NCBI GenBank assembly: GCA_903847975.1
Contig: CAINFC010000022.1
Location: 1-64,000, forward strand
DNA: 64,000 nucleotides
Reading direction: 5' to 3'
Source of the DNA: an uncultured Acidobacteriota bacterium
GTDB lineage: Bacteria > Acidobacteriota > UBA6911 > CAINFC01
Shown: piece by piece, positions 1 to 8,325 of the stretch
Numbering within the stretch: the stretch's first letter is position 1
Layout: the number at the start of each line of letters is the position of its first letter
The notes under the pieces: generated by a model
Database searches by the model: none
Told to the model about the DNA's origin: nothing
Seen by the model: only the letters and a program-made list of their open reading frames with translations
Made by a program: the position numbers and the translations under genes

Positions 1-519
1 AGCAGCATCCCCTTCAGCCACGGCCGCTACTTCGAGGAGCTCGACAAAGCCAAGGGGCTGCCGCCCTGGAGCGACCGGGCGGCGATTCCCTACGACGTCC
101 CCGTGCCGGAAGGCAATGAGCTGCGCCCGCTGGGGGCGCGCATCCTGGCCGACACCGGCCTCCAGGGGGCGTTCGGCGTCTACCGCCAAGGGCCGCGCCA
201 GATCAACGTCTACGTTTACACGGTCTGGCATTCGACGCAGGTCAATTACCTGCTCGACGAAAAGAAGCTGGTCATTCGCGACGCACGCTTCCGCTGGGAC
301 CATATGCTGACCGGGCTGCATGCCAAGGGTGGCTTCGAGCAGGAGAGCTTCGTCGACCGCAGTTGGAGCGTGGTTATCGACATAACCTGCCTGGGCCTGC
401 TGTTGTGGATCGTCAGCGGCTTCTACCTGTGGTGGAAGCTGCGGGCGCTGCGCGGCTGGGGATGGCTTGCCGTGCTCGGCGGGCTGGCGAGTTTCGGTGC
501 GCTGGTGGCACTGCTCTAA
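1..519 (+). CDS. PepSY-type membrane protein, cut by window edge
   Basis: The frame is open from base 1 to a TAA at 517-519, so the N-terminus lies outside the window. The visible 172 residues have an extracytoplasmic part containing YVYTVWHSTQV and RWDHMLTGLHAKGGF, then two hydrophobic segments near the C-terminus (CLGLLLWIVSGFYLWW and LAVLGGLASFGALVALL). This resembles PepSY-associated transmembrane proteins, which often sit beside iron-uptake or reductase genes; no specific role can be assigned. It is nearly identical to the complete 198-residue protein at 47177-47773, from which the missing start (MISHFLRR...) can be inferred. Two broken relatives lie at 3280-3752. Confidence 0.7.
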   Translation, partial: SSIPFSHGRYFEELDKAKGLPPWSDRAAIPYDVPVPEGNELRPLGARILADTGLQGAFGVYRQGPRQINVYVYTVWHSTQVNYLLDEKKLVIRDARFRWDHMLTGLHAKGGFEQESFVDRSWSVVIDITCLGLLLWIVSGFYLWWKLRALRGWGWLAVLGGLASFGALVALL

Positions 520-929
520 GCGCTCCCGACCGCGGAACTTCCCGAGTGCCGCAGGCCGGAAAAGCAAACGGCCTGATCAGAACGGAATCCCCAGGCCTTC
601 GAACGATCCGGAAATTCCGGATCGTTCAAGTCGAGGGCTCCAGGCAGGTTGCCTCACTTATCATGACGATGCCCTGTTCCGGATCGACGAGTGGGATGTG
701 AATATCCGTTGCCGGACCCCATGGCCTGTTTCCAAGGCTGGCCTTGTAACAAGTCATGGCCCCGGTTTGCTCCACGGTATTACGTGCATGGTTGGTGATG
801 CGTTGGCCGCTATGGTATCGATCGCATCGGCCGTCGTAGTCGGAAGCCGGAGGTTTTTTGTCGGTCCAAACCTGGAAGTATCGTACGATAATCGCCATTA
901 ATTCCGGACGGGACATTCGCCGGTTCGGC

Positions 930-1000
930 GGTACGATCGCCGACAATCAGCGTCCCGTCCAGGTCAAAGATAAGGTTCCTGACCGCCGTTCGTACCATGA
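930..1000 (-). pseudogene. HAD-family phosphatase N-terminal remnant
   Basis: The minus strand encodes VRTAVRNLIFDLDGTLIVGD, containing the DxDGT motif I nucleophile signature of haloacid dehalogenase phosphatases at the expected N-terminal position. After about 25 residues the frame loses any HAD resemblance and ends within 45 codons, whereas HAD proteins are normally 200 or more residues. I read this as a truncated relic; a chance match is possible because the motif is short. Confidence 0.35.
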
Positions 1001-1092
1001 ATAGGAACCGGGCAAACGTTATGCTACCATTGGCCCGCACCCCGTTTCTGGAATTTCTTGATTAGACCCGGCATTCACTGTAGAATGGCCCG

Positions 1093-1353
1093 ATGTCTGA
1101 AACCCGAAGGTTGTTTTTGGGGCGTCCGGGCACCTTAGGTTCGGTGCCGTTGATTGGAACAGCCCTGGCATCCGGTATGATCCGTACCACACCGACCTAC
1201 GCGGTGACTCCCTGGATTGTAAACGAACGGAAGGCTGCTGGAATCAATAAAGAGAATATCCTTTCCATCTCCGCCTTCGAAACCCACCGGCCGATGACCG
1301 CTCATGAAATCCAAAAGAAGCCCGGCAGGGAGATAGCCAGCCGTTATCCGTGA
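1093..1353 (+). CDS. possible Tat-signal-bearing fragment, unknown
   Basis: An 86-codon frame begins MSETRRLFLG and continues with a hydrophobic stretch, giving an RR-x-F-L pattern like a twin-arginine signal peptide. The rest resembles no family I know and the frame ends early. It lies upstream of the Tat-exported sulfatase on the same strand, with a 144-base gap. It may be the degraded start of another exported enzyme, or not a gene. Confidence 0.22.
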   Translation: MSETRRLFLGRPGTLGSVPLIGTALASGMIRTTPTYAVTPWIVNERKAAGINKENILSISAFETHRPMTAHEIQKKPGREIASRYP

Positions 1354-1497
1354 AGGATAAAGGTGCAATAATGGTGTGACTGTCATGGGGAAGGCCAAGC
1401 CCGAATCCATTTCCCTCTGCCTGCATTGATCGATGTAAAGATCAAGCTGCTATTCCCATTGGTGTTCAAGAATTAACCCGCTAAAAGAGGAGATGTT

Positions 1498-3021
1498 ATG
1501 AATCCTGTCACCCGGCGTTCACTGCTTGTCGGTTCAGCATCGGTATTGACCGGGGCTTCGCTGCTCAGTCAGTCCGCGGTCAAAAGGCCGAATATTCTTT
1601 TCATCTGCTCTGATCAGCATACAGGATCGGCACTGGGGGCCAGCGGGCACCCGATTGTCAAGACGCCGAATCTCGACCGGTTGGCTGCCCGGGGGGTCAG
1701 CTTTCTCAATGCCCACAGCGGGAACCCGGTCTGTGTGCCCGGGCGAGCCAGCCTGATGACCGGCATGTTCGCCTCCGATGTGGGCTCCTACTGCAACAGC
1801 ACGCCGTTCGACGGCCGGATACCCACCTGGGGCAACCGGCTGCGCGACGCCGGGTATCACACCTGGGCCACCGGGAAACTCGATTTATGCCCCAAGGACA
1901 TGGGGTTTCAGGAAGTCGATACGTCTCATGGGCACTGGGATGATCCTGACATTACCTCCCTTTTCCGCTCCCCGGTATGCTTCCGCCCCAAGGAGCGGGA
2001 GAATGCCGACGGGGATTACAAAGACCGCCCGGCACCCGATTCACCCAAGGCGGTCCGGGTCATCGATTTTCTCAAGCAATCATCCCAGCTTGGAAAGCCC
2101 TGGTGCGCTTATGCCGGATTCAGCAAGCCCCACCCCAAATTCACGGCGGCAGCCCGATATCGCGATTTATATCCCCCGGAGAAAATGCCTTTGCCCAAGT
2201 GGCCTGAGAATTATCTTGAGGAGCGCCACACCATGTTCCAGGTACTGGCCAACTTTAAAAACATCCAGGTGCCGGTGCCTGACGAGCGCGTGCGCCGGGC
2301 GCGAAGTGCTTACTTCGGCCTGATCACCGAACTGGACGAAATCGTCGGACAGGTGCTTGACCAACTGGAGAAAACCGGACAGATCCATAATACGCTGGTG
2401 GTTTACACCAGCGACCATGGTGAAATGCTTGGCGAGCACGGCCTTTGGTTGAAGAACGTGCTGCTCCAGGGGGCGGTGCACGTTCCGCTTATCATGGCTG
2501 GCGCCGGACTGCCATCCGGAAAAACGGTGAGCGCTCCGGTATCGGCTGCGGACATCGGCGCAACGCTGGTGGATGCCGCTGGAACCACGCGGCCCAAGGA
2601 ACTCCGCGGGCATTCCCTACTGCCCCTGGCCCTGGGGCAGGGGAGTACCCACCCCGGCTTTGCCTTTGCTGAATCCCACTCGGAAGGCAACTGCACGGGT
2701 TCCTTTATGATCCGCAAGGGCGATCACAAATACCTCTATTTCACCGGGGATGATCCGCTCCTCTTCGACTTGAAGAAGGACCCCGGGGAGTTCCATAACC
2801 TGGCCGCCAGGAAGGAGTTTGCGCCCGTGGTGAAGGAACTGCATGGTCATTTGACCTCCCTGCTCGATCCGGATGCGGTAACCCAGGCGGCCTTCTACAA
2901 ACAGGCTCAGGTACTCGATAGGCTGGTGAAGCAGAGTTCCAAAAGCGATTTTTATAAAATGCTGGTCGGCCGGCTCGGACGGGCCCAGGCCCGGGTCCTC
3001 ACCGATCGCTGCTACGCTTGA
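1498..3021 (+). CDS. Tat-exported sulfatase (alkaline-phosphatase superfamily)
   Basis: A 507-residue type I sulfatase. The N-terminus MNPVTRRSLLVGSASVLTGA is a twin-arginine signal, so it is probably exported folded. The formylglycine signature C-x-P-x-R is present as CVPGR with Cys79 the residue to be converted; metal ligands include Asp39-Gln40 in CSDQH and the TSDHGEMLGEHGLW segment near residue 302. The start has a good Shine-Dalgarno (AAGAGGAGA) just upstream. Family members hydrolyse sulfate esters on glycans or small molecules; the substrate cannot be inferred here. It stands alone, unlike the Sec-type sulfatase at 44508. Formylglycine maturation would need an FGE-type enzyme, which is not in the window. 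Confidence 0.92.
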   Translation: MNPVTRRSLLVGSASVLTGASLLSQSAVKRPNILFICSDQHTGSALGASGHPIVKTPNLDRLAARGVSFLNAHSGNPVCVPGRASLMTGMFASDVGSYCNSTPFDGRIPTWGNRLRDAGYHTWATGKLDLCPKDMGFQEVDTSHGHWDDPDITSLFRSPVCFRPKERENADGDYKDRPAPDSPKAVRVIDFLKQSSQLGKPWCAYAGFSKPHPKFTAAARYRDLYPPEKMPLPKWPENYLEERHTMFQVLANFKNIQVPVPDERVRRARSAYFGLITELDEIVGQVLDQLEKTGQIHNTLVVYTSDHGEMLGEHGLWLKNVLLQGAVHVPLIMAGAGLPSGKTVSAPVSAADIGATLVDAAGTTRPKELRGHSLLPLALGQGSTHPGFAFAESHSEGNCTGSFMIRKGDHKYLYFTGDDPLLFDLKKDPGEFHNLAARKEFAPVVKELHGHLTSLLDPDAVTQAAFYKQAQVLDRLVKQSSKSDFYKMLVGRLGRAQARVLTDRCYA

Positions 3022-3118
3022 TGAACCTGCAAAAAGAAAATTGTTCTCTTTCCCCTCATAAGTAGGGACCGGCCCTGTGCCTGCCCACAAACCGTTGGCA
3101 GATTTATTGGACAACCAC

Positions 3119-3137
3119 AGGAGGTTGCCCTCCTTTT
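3119..3137 (+). terminator. weak hairpin with T-run
   Basis: AGGAGG and CCTCCT form a 6-bp stem around a TTGC loop, followed by TTT, about 100 bases after the sulfatase stop. It could be a modest intrinsic terminator; the short stem keeps confidence low. Confidence 0.28.
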
Positions 3138-3202
3138 ATGGGTTCATCAACGATCATTATTTATGAGAGGAGATCCCGCGGATTTTCGCAATGGCAAGAC
3201 CG

Positions 3203-3290
3203 TAGGAGTTTGCGCGGGTGTCCTCAGAAATTCCCGGGTTTATCTGCAATTGTCCTGCTGCCTTACACTGAGCTTCCCATGATCAGCCAC
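3203..3290 (+). repeat. upstream repeat of PepSY-type genes, copy 1
   Basis: Begins TAGGAGTTTGCGCGGGTGTC and runs into the start codon of the broken gene at 3280. It is clearly related to 47101-47190, which precedes the intact gene at 47177. Shared non-coding sequence shows that the unit duplicated included the upstream region. Confidence 0.7.
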
Positions 3291-3647
3291 CTGCTACGCC
3301 GCACGCACCTGTACCTGGCACTCGCCCTGGTGATTCAGCGGCAGGATCTCGTCCGGCCGCGCCGCATCACCTGCACGCCGGCTGACAACCGGGTGTTGGC
3401 GGAGGGGCTGCCCTTCGCCGGAGCGGCGTTTCTCGAACGCTTCCACCGCCGCCGCGGCTACCAGCAGGGCTACCTGGCCGACGATGCCTGGGCGTTCAGC
3501 GTCGACGCCGTGATTGTGGCCCTGCACGTCCGGGTGCTCTCCGGTTTGTGGCTGTGGTGGGAGCGGAAGCCGGCACGGTGGCTGGGCGCGCTCTCGCTGG
3601 CAGGCGGCGCGGCGCTCTTCGTTTTACCTGGCGGTGCGGTGAGGAGA
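3280..3647 (+). pseudogene. PepSY-type membrane gene with internal deletion
   Basis: Starts MISHLLRRTHLYLALAL, matching the N-terminus of the intact relative at 47177, then jumps to a C-terminal region (GYLADDAWAFSVDAVIV, VLSGLWLWWERKPARW, LAGGAALFVL) without the conserved middle. About 120 codons remain. The frame continues out of phase into the next remnant. The C-terminal part differs from the 47177 protein, so it is probably a paralogous partner gene of the same family rather than the same gene. Confidence 0.6.
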
Positions 3648-3652
3648 TGCGT

Positions 3653-3752
3653 ATGGCCCTCCACCACTTTCTCCGCCGCGCCCACCTCTACACCGGGCTC
3701 TTCCTGGCACCCTGGGTCCTGCTCTATGCGGTCAGCAGCATCCCCTTCCGTA
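3653..3752 (+). pseudogene. PepSY-type membrane gene, 5' fragment
   Basis: After a GAGGAG ribosome-binding sequence, an ATG opens MALHHFLRRAHLYTGLFLAP and continues to VSSIPF, the same N-terminal membrane anchor as the gene at 47177. Homology stops abruptly after SSIPF, exactly where the sequence at base 1 of the window begins. The remainder was replaced by unrelated DNA leading into the convergent ATPase gene. Confidence 0.6.
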
Positions 3753-3784
3753 CAGGAGATCAACTCCTGGCATGGGGACCTTAT

Positions 3785-5014
3785 TCAGGATGACCACAGC
3801 GCCTGAATTGGCAAGAGCCATAGTCTGTCGCCAAAGGGCAGGATCTGGTCGCCAAGGTAGAAGACCACGCCGGACCGGAAAAGACCGCCAAGCTGATCCC
3901 GCATCGCTTTGAGCGCCCTGAAATCCGATGCGCCTGCGGTTTGGCTGGCTTTGATCTCGATGGCCGCAACCGATCCGTCCGTTTTTTCCAGGACAATGTC
4001 TATTTCTGCCCCCCCGGAACTGCGAAAATGAAATAAGGAAATTCGGGGGTCCGTCCAGGAAATCTGTTTGAAAAGCTCCGTAACCGTAAAACTTTCCAGG
4101 AGGCGGCCCAGAAGGTTGCGATCCGCATACAGCCGCCGGGCATTGGCTCCGAGCAGATGACAGGCCAGACCGGTATCGACCAGATGCAGCTTAGGCGCTT
4201 TGACCAGACGCTGCCCCAGATCGCGCGACCAGGCCGGAAGTCTCCGTATTAAAAAAACGGTTTCGAGCAGTGCCAGGTAACGGGTGAGGGTGGTGTGCGG
4301 CAGTCCGGCATCCCGCCCGACATCGGCAAGATTGATAAGTCCCGAGGAACGGGCCGCTAAAAGTTTCAGGAGATTCGGCAAGGAATGAAGCCCCTCCACC
4401 CGAGCCAGATCGCGAACGTCTCGCAGCAGAATAGCCGAAAGATAAGAGGCAAACCAGGCGGCACGGCGTTCCTCGTTTTCCCGGCGGATGGCCTCCGGAT
4501 AACCGCCTCGGGTCAATCTCGAGGCGATATCCTCACGCGAAGGCAAGGATCTCCATTCGGCCCTGTTGCCGGAAAATAACCAGGGAAGGAACCCTTCCAC
4601 CTCATGATGAAGTTCACCGGCCGAAAAAGGAAACAGAGAGATAACCTCCATCCGTCCGGCAAGCGACTCGGAAAGATGCGGCAACGTCATGACGTTCGCC
4701 GAACCGGTCAATAAAAAGCGGCCTGGTTGCCGGTCCTGATCCACTGCAAGTTTCATGGCCGGAAACAGCCCGGGAGCCTTCTGGATCTCGTCCAGAACGA
4801 CGGCGTCCCCTAGGTTCCGGATGAATCCGTCCGGATCGCTTGCCGCCAGAGCCAGAGTGGCTGCGTCATCCAAGGTGTAGTACCGGGCGCGGAACCCGGC
4901 CGCCAGGGACCGGACCAGCGTGGTTTTGCCGGTTTGACGGGCTCCACTAAGCAAAACGATGGGCGTATCCGCCATAGCCCTCTGGATGGAATTTTGAACA
5001 TTCCTTCGGATCAT
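3785..5014 (-). CDS. AAA ATPase with DUF4143 C-terminal domain
   Basis: A 409-residue protein of the widespread ATP-binding AAA_14/DUF4143 family. Walker A is GARQTGKT (residues 24-31) and Walker B is VVLDE (72-76), with the LLTGSANVM sensor-like motif typical of the family. The C-terminal half carries the DUF4143 domain with EIDIVLE, KTDGSVAAIEIKAS, a PD-(D/E)xK-like pattern. Biological function is poorly defined and the genes are highly mobile and multicopy. A deleted paralogue sits immediately upstream on the same strand (5058-5493). Length is typical for the family. Confidence 0.88.
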   Translation of the reverse strand: MIRRNVQNSIQRAMADTPIVLLSGARQTGKTTLVRSLAAGFRARYYTLDDAATLALAASDPDGFIRNLGDAVVLDEIQKAPGLFPAMKLAVDQDRQPGRFLLTGSANVMTLPHLSESLAGRMEVISLFPFSAGELHHEVEGFLPWLFSGNRAEWRSLPSREDIASRLTRGGYPEAIRRENEERRAAWFASYLSAILLRDVRDLARVEGLHSLPNLLKLLAARSSGLINLADVGRDAGLPHTTLTRYLALLETVFLIRRLPAWSRDLGQRLVKAPKLHLVDTGLACHLLGANARRLYADRNLLGRLLESFTVTELFKQISWTDPRISLFHFRSSGGAEIDIVLEKTDGSVAAIEIKASQTAGASDFRALKAMRDQLGGLFRSGVVFYLGDQILPFGDRLWLLPIQALWSS

Positions 5015-5057
5015 GGTGATATATTAACCATTTAATGGTGAATCTACAAATTATCAT

Positions 5058-5493
5058 TTACGGAAATAGTGTATCGATTTCCCGCCAGCCACGTACCAGA
5101 ATCCCTTTATGGACATAGGATTCCTCTCCTCCATAGAGCATTTCGGCGATCACCATGGTTTTGAAAATTGAGCCGCGCAGCGGATGAGTTTCCATCTGCT
5201 CTTCGGTCCGGATTCCGAGAAGCCAGGAAACCAGTCCGACATCGTAGAAATTAAGCTTGGGCATTTCGATCAGACGCCGGCTAAAACGGACGGGAGGCGG
5301 ACGAAGCAGAAACAACAGATAGCTTGCCTGGAGCACCGAGATCCAGACTTTGGCGGTATTGCGGGTGATTCCGGTGTCGGCAGCCAGCGTAGAAAAATTC
5401 AGAAGCCGACTGGTACGCCCGGCGGGTAAGGGTAACCATCGGGAAACCTTTAAAAAGAGTGCGGATCGTCTCCTTTGCATCCCGCCGGATCAT
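5058..5493 (-). pseudogene. AAA/DUF4143 ATPase lacking its P-loop domain
   Basis: At 5493 the minus strand begins MIRRDAKETIRTLFKGFP, parallel to the start of the neighbouring intact ATPase (MIRRNVQNSI). Just after MVTLT, where the Walker A should follow, the sequence jumps and shifts frame into the C-terminal DUF4143 half (LNFSTLAADTGITRNTAKVW, MPKLNFYDVGLVSWLLG), then stops soon after GWREIDTLFP. The ATPase core and the last part of the nuclease-like domain are missing, so this is a dead paralogue made by internal deletion. Confidence 0.75.
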
Positions 5494-5778
5494 ACCACCA
5501 CAACAATCAATTCATGCATATTGTCAATCATTTTTATAATTTACATAAACATAACCAGCAACGGCTTCAGGAAAAGGCCGGCGCCAATGGCCGGCGCCTC
5601 CGATCCGGCGACCGGATGCAGGTGGTTCCGCTTCGTCTGGTCGCGTTCGAAAACGACCGGTTGGTCCGTCACCCTGGTGCCGGTCAGTTCGAGAAACGAC
5701 GGAAAGGAAGAATCCGGGTTCCCCAGGTAAGATTTTCAATGAGGCAAAGCGCGCGCTGCCTGCTTCCCCCGAAATCCC

Positions 5779-7101
5779 TTAGCGTTCATACCGCAAAGCC
5801 TCGATCGGATCCAGGCGTCCGGCGCGATAGGCCGGCCAGATGCCGAAGAACAATCCCACACTGACCGAAACCGCCAGTCCTGCCAGCATGGACCATCCGG
5901 ATAATGCGGAGCGCAGCATAGGGATGAAAAGGTGAAGCCCCCAGCCCAGCAGAATGCCGAGCATAATTCCCAAAACGCCTCCCATCCCGGTCAGCAGAAC
6001 CGCTTCCAGCAGAAACTGCCCCAGGATATCCGTTTGCCGGGCCCCTACCGCCTTGCGAATACCGATTTCATGATATCGCTCCTGCACCGAGACCCACATG
6101 ATATTCATTACGCCGATCCCGCCGACCAGCAGGGCAATGGAGGCGATCACGATCATCAGCAGAAAAATGCCGTCGGAGATTTGATGCCAGATCTCCAGCA
6201 TTTGGGAAGGAGTAAAAATAAGGAAATTGTCCGGTTCCCGGATCGGCACATTGCGCTGGCGACGCAGCGTTTCGGTCACCTCATCCATGGCCTTCTCCAC
6301 CTTCTCCGGGGTTTCGGCACTGCACAGAAACATCATGAAGTCCTGATCGGTACGGGGGTAATGCTTGGTGTAGCTGCCGAAGGGTATGAGCACCAGCTGG
6401 TTTTCGGAGGGCCCCTCCATGAGAGTCTCCCGCGATTCCAGCACCCCGATGACCTCGAAAGCCCGGGAGTCGATGCGCACCGTTTTTCCGATCGGATGCA
6501 GCCCCTTGAACAGGCCATCCGCCACGGAGGCTCCCAGGACACAGACGTCCCGATGATGCTCGTTGTCCAGATCGGAGATAAACCGTCCCTCCACGACATA
6601 GAGTCCGGTGGCCTCCTGGTACATCGGCTCCACGCCGCGCAAAATGGGATTGTCCGCATCCTGGTTGCCGAACTTGACGGTCGAGGTCCTGTTGATGGGC
6701 AGGTTTTTGGTCAGGACCGGACTGACCGCCCGGATATTCGGACAGGTTTTTCGAATCGCCTGAAGGTCTTCCATTTTGAGGGGAGGACGTTTTCGGAGAG
6801 CCTCCTGAACTCTATCCCTGCTGGTCATCTCATCCATACGGATCCGGGTGACCATGAAGATATTGGGGCTTAAATTGCGGATCGCCCTGCTGATCGTACC
6901 GTTCAACCCTTCGATGACGGATACCACGGTGATGACCGTGGATACCCCGATGATGATGCCAAGCAGGGTCAGGGCAGATCGGAAAAGATGGTCCCGCAGA
7001 GAGTCTCGAGCCATCCACAACGATTCCCGCACCCGCCCAACCCAGTGCATCCGGCTGGAAGCCTTTTTGCTTTTCCATCGCTTTCCGGTACGCTCATTCA
7101 T
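5779..7101 (-). CDS. MacB/FtsX-type ABC transporter permease
   Basis: About 440 residues with the MacB architecture: an N-terminal membrane helix (LTLLGIIIGVSTVITVVSVI), a large periplasmic domain, then three C-terminal helices including the FtsX signature VGGIGVMNIMWVSVQERYHE and GIRKAVGARQTDILGQFLLE. It ends DPIEALRYER, the classic MacB terminus. An ATG at 7101 overlaps the stop of the upstream permease by 8 bases; an ATG at 7113 is an alternative. No ATPase domain is fused or adjacent, so the motor must be encoded elsewhere. Such pairs export peptides or lipoproteins, or couple ATP hydrolysis to periplasmic work; substrate unknown. Confidence 0.88.
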   Translation of the reverse strand: MNERTGKRWKSKKASSRMHWVGRVRESLWMARDSLRDHLFRSALTLLGIIIGVSTVITVVSVIEGLNGTISRAIRNLSPNIFMVTRIRMDEMTSRDRVQEALRKRPPLKMEDLQAIRKTCPNIRAVSPVLTKNLPINRTSTVKFGNQDADNPILRGVEPMYQEATGLYVVEGRFISDLDNEHHRDVCVLGASVADGLFKGLHPIGKTVRIDSRAFEVIGVLESRETLMEGPSENQLVLIPFGSYTKHYPRTDQDFMMFLCSAETPEKVEKAMDEVTETLRRQRNVPIREPDNFLIFTPSQMLEIWHQISDGIFLLMIVIASIALLVGGIGVMNIMWVSVQERYHEIGIRKAVGARQTDILGQFLLEAVLLTGMGGVLGIMLGILLGWGLHLFIPMLRSALSGWSMLAGLAVSVSVGLFFGIWPAYRAGRLDPIEALRYER

Positions 7102-8314
7102 ATCGTAAGGCATCGATGGGATCGAGCTGCGCCGCCCGGTAGGCGGGGTAAATGCCGAAAAAAACTCCCACCAGGCTGGAAACCAGAAATCCGCCCATAA
7201 CCACGGTGATCCGAAGGGAAGCAGGAAACGGGGTCAAATGTTCCACCATGACAGCCAGTCCAAGTCCAAGGAAGATTCCAATGGCTCCGCCCACCAGGCA
7301 GATGGTGATCGCCTCCAGCAGAAACTGCATCAGAATATCGCGGGATCGGGCTCCCATCGCCTTGCGAATCCCGATTTCACGAGTTCGTTCCTTGACGTTG
7401 ACCAGCATGATGTTCATGATCACCACCCCGCCGACCAGCAACGAGATGGAGGCAATGACGGTCGTCACCAGAAAAAAACCGGAGGTAATCGTCCGGTAAA
7501 TCCCGATGACCGTCTCGGCCGTGCTGATGGAAAAGGTATCCTCCATCCCTTCGCGTATCCGTCGGCGGAGGCGCATCAGATGGCGGATTTCTTCAATCGA
7601 GCTGGCCAGTCGGGCTTCGCCGGGAGCCTGGCAGACGATGGATATCCGGTGCCGCTGGCCGTATATCTTGAATAGGGTGAGGGCCGGGATCATTACGAAA
7701 CGGTCCCGGGATTGCCCGAAGACGCTGCCCTGTTTCTGGAGAGTTCCGATAATTGTGAACTCCCTCCCGCCAATAAAAATTTTCCTGCCGATCGGATCGG
7801 TATTGCTATAAAGCTGCTCGACGACATCGGTTCCCAAAACCGCTACCTGCCGGCGCCGTTCATCGTCGATGGCCTCAAAAAACCGGCCATCCTGAAGCAG
7901 CTTTCTTTCCATATCGATTACGTTGGCGGTGACCCCCCGGACGCTCGTGTTTTCCATGGATTCCTGGCGATATTTCAACAGATCCGTCACCCGGGTCGAA
8001 AATCCAATGCGCAGGGTTTCCTTCGATTTATCCGCCAAGTAAACATAATCTTCATATTCGATACCCTTCCACTTGGCCGCTTTGAAATACTCATTGAAGT
8101 TCGGGCTGATCCGCGGAAATTGGGATAGCTGAAAAACATCCGGGCCCAAATTGGCCACCTTGTCCGCAATGTAAGCATTGGCCCCCTCAATCACCGATAC
8201 CACCGTAATCAGGGTGGTGATCCCGATGATAATCCCCAGCAGGGTCAGAAAGGTTTTAAACTTTTGCCCGGCCAGCGCTGTCAAAGCGGATAGAATTGCC
8301 TGCTGGAAGCTCAT
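7094..8314 (-). CDS. MacB/FtsX-type ABC transporter permease
   Basis: A 406-residue paralogue of the following gene, with the N-terminal helix segment FLTLLGIIIGITTLITVVSV, a periplasmic domain, and the C-terminal FtsX region (VGGVVIMNIMLVNVKERTRE, GIRKAMGARSRDILMQFLLE) ending DPIDALRYE. AGGAAG precedes the ATG. It begins 11 bases after the acyl-CoA ligase stop and overlaps the next permease, so all are probably one transcript. Two different permeases in tandem suggest a heterodimeric transporter. The linkage to acyl activation and a membrane acyltransferase suggests the substrate may be an acylated lipid or peptide, which is inference. Confidence 0.88.
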   Translation of the reverse strand: MSFQQAILSALTALAGQKFKTFLTLLGIIIGITTLITVVSVIEGANAYIADKVANLGPDVFQLSQFPRISPNFNEYFKAAKWKGIEYEDYVYLADKSKETLRIGFSTRVTDLLKYRQESMENTSVRGVTANVIDMERKLLQDGRFFEAIDDERRRQVAVLGTDVVEQLYSNTDPIGRKIFIGGREFTIIGTLQKQGSVFGQSRDRFVMIPALTLFKIYGQRHRISIVCQAPGEARLASSIEEIRHLMRLRRRIREGMEDTFSISTAETVIGIYRTITSGFFLVTTVIASISLLVGGVVIMNIMLVNVKERTREIGIRKAMGARSRDILMQFLLEAITICLVGGAIGIFLGLGLAVMVEHLTPFPASLRITVVMGGFLVSSLVGVFFGIYPAYRAAQLDPIDALRYE

Positions 8315-8325
8315 GGTGGCGCTTC

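Larger units (their letters stand above)
520..1497. other. gene-poor decayed stretch
   Basis: About 980 bases without a convincing intact gene. The first 50 bases resemble the sequence after the related gene at 47774. Around 600-660 (+) one frame reads KFRIVQVEGSRQVA, reminiscent of RhuM-family proteins, but it soon breaks off. A 106-codon minus-strand frame at 626-946 resembles nothing I recognise. The HAD-like and Tat-like pieces are listed separately. The whole looks like mutated remnants. Confidence 0.5.

Noticed and set aside
626-946. 106-codon minus-strand frame in the left gap
   Set aside because: Open but with no recognisable domain, no ribosome binding site, and overlapping other remnants; not enough to call a gene.
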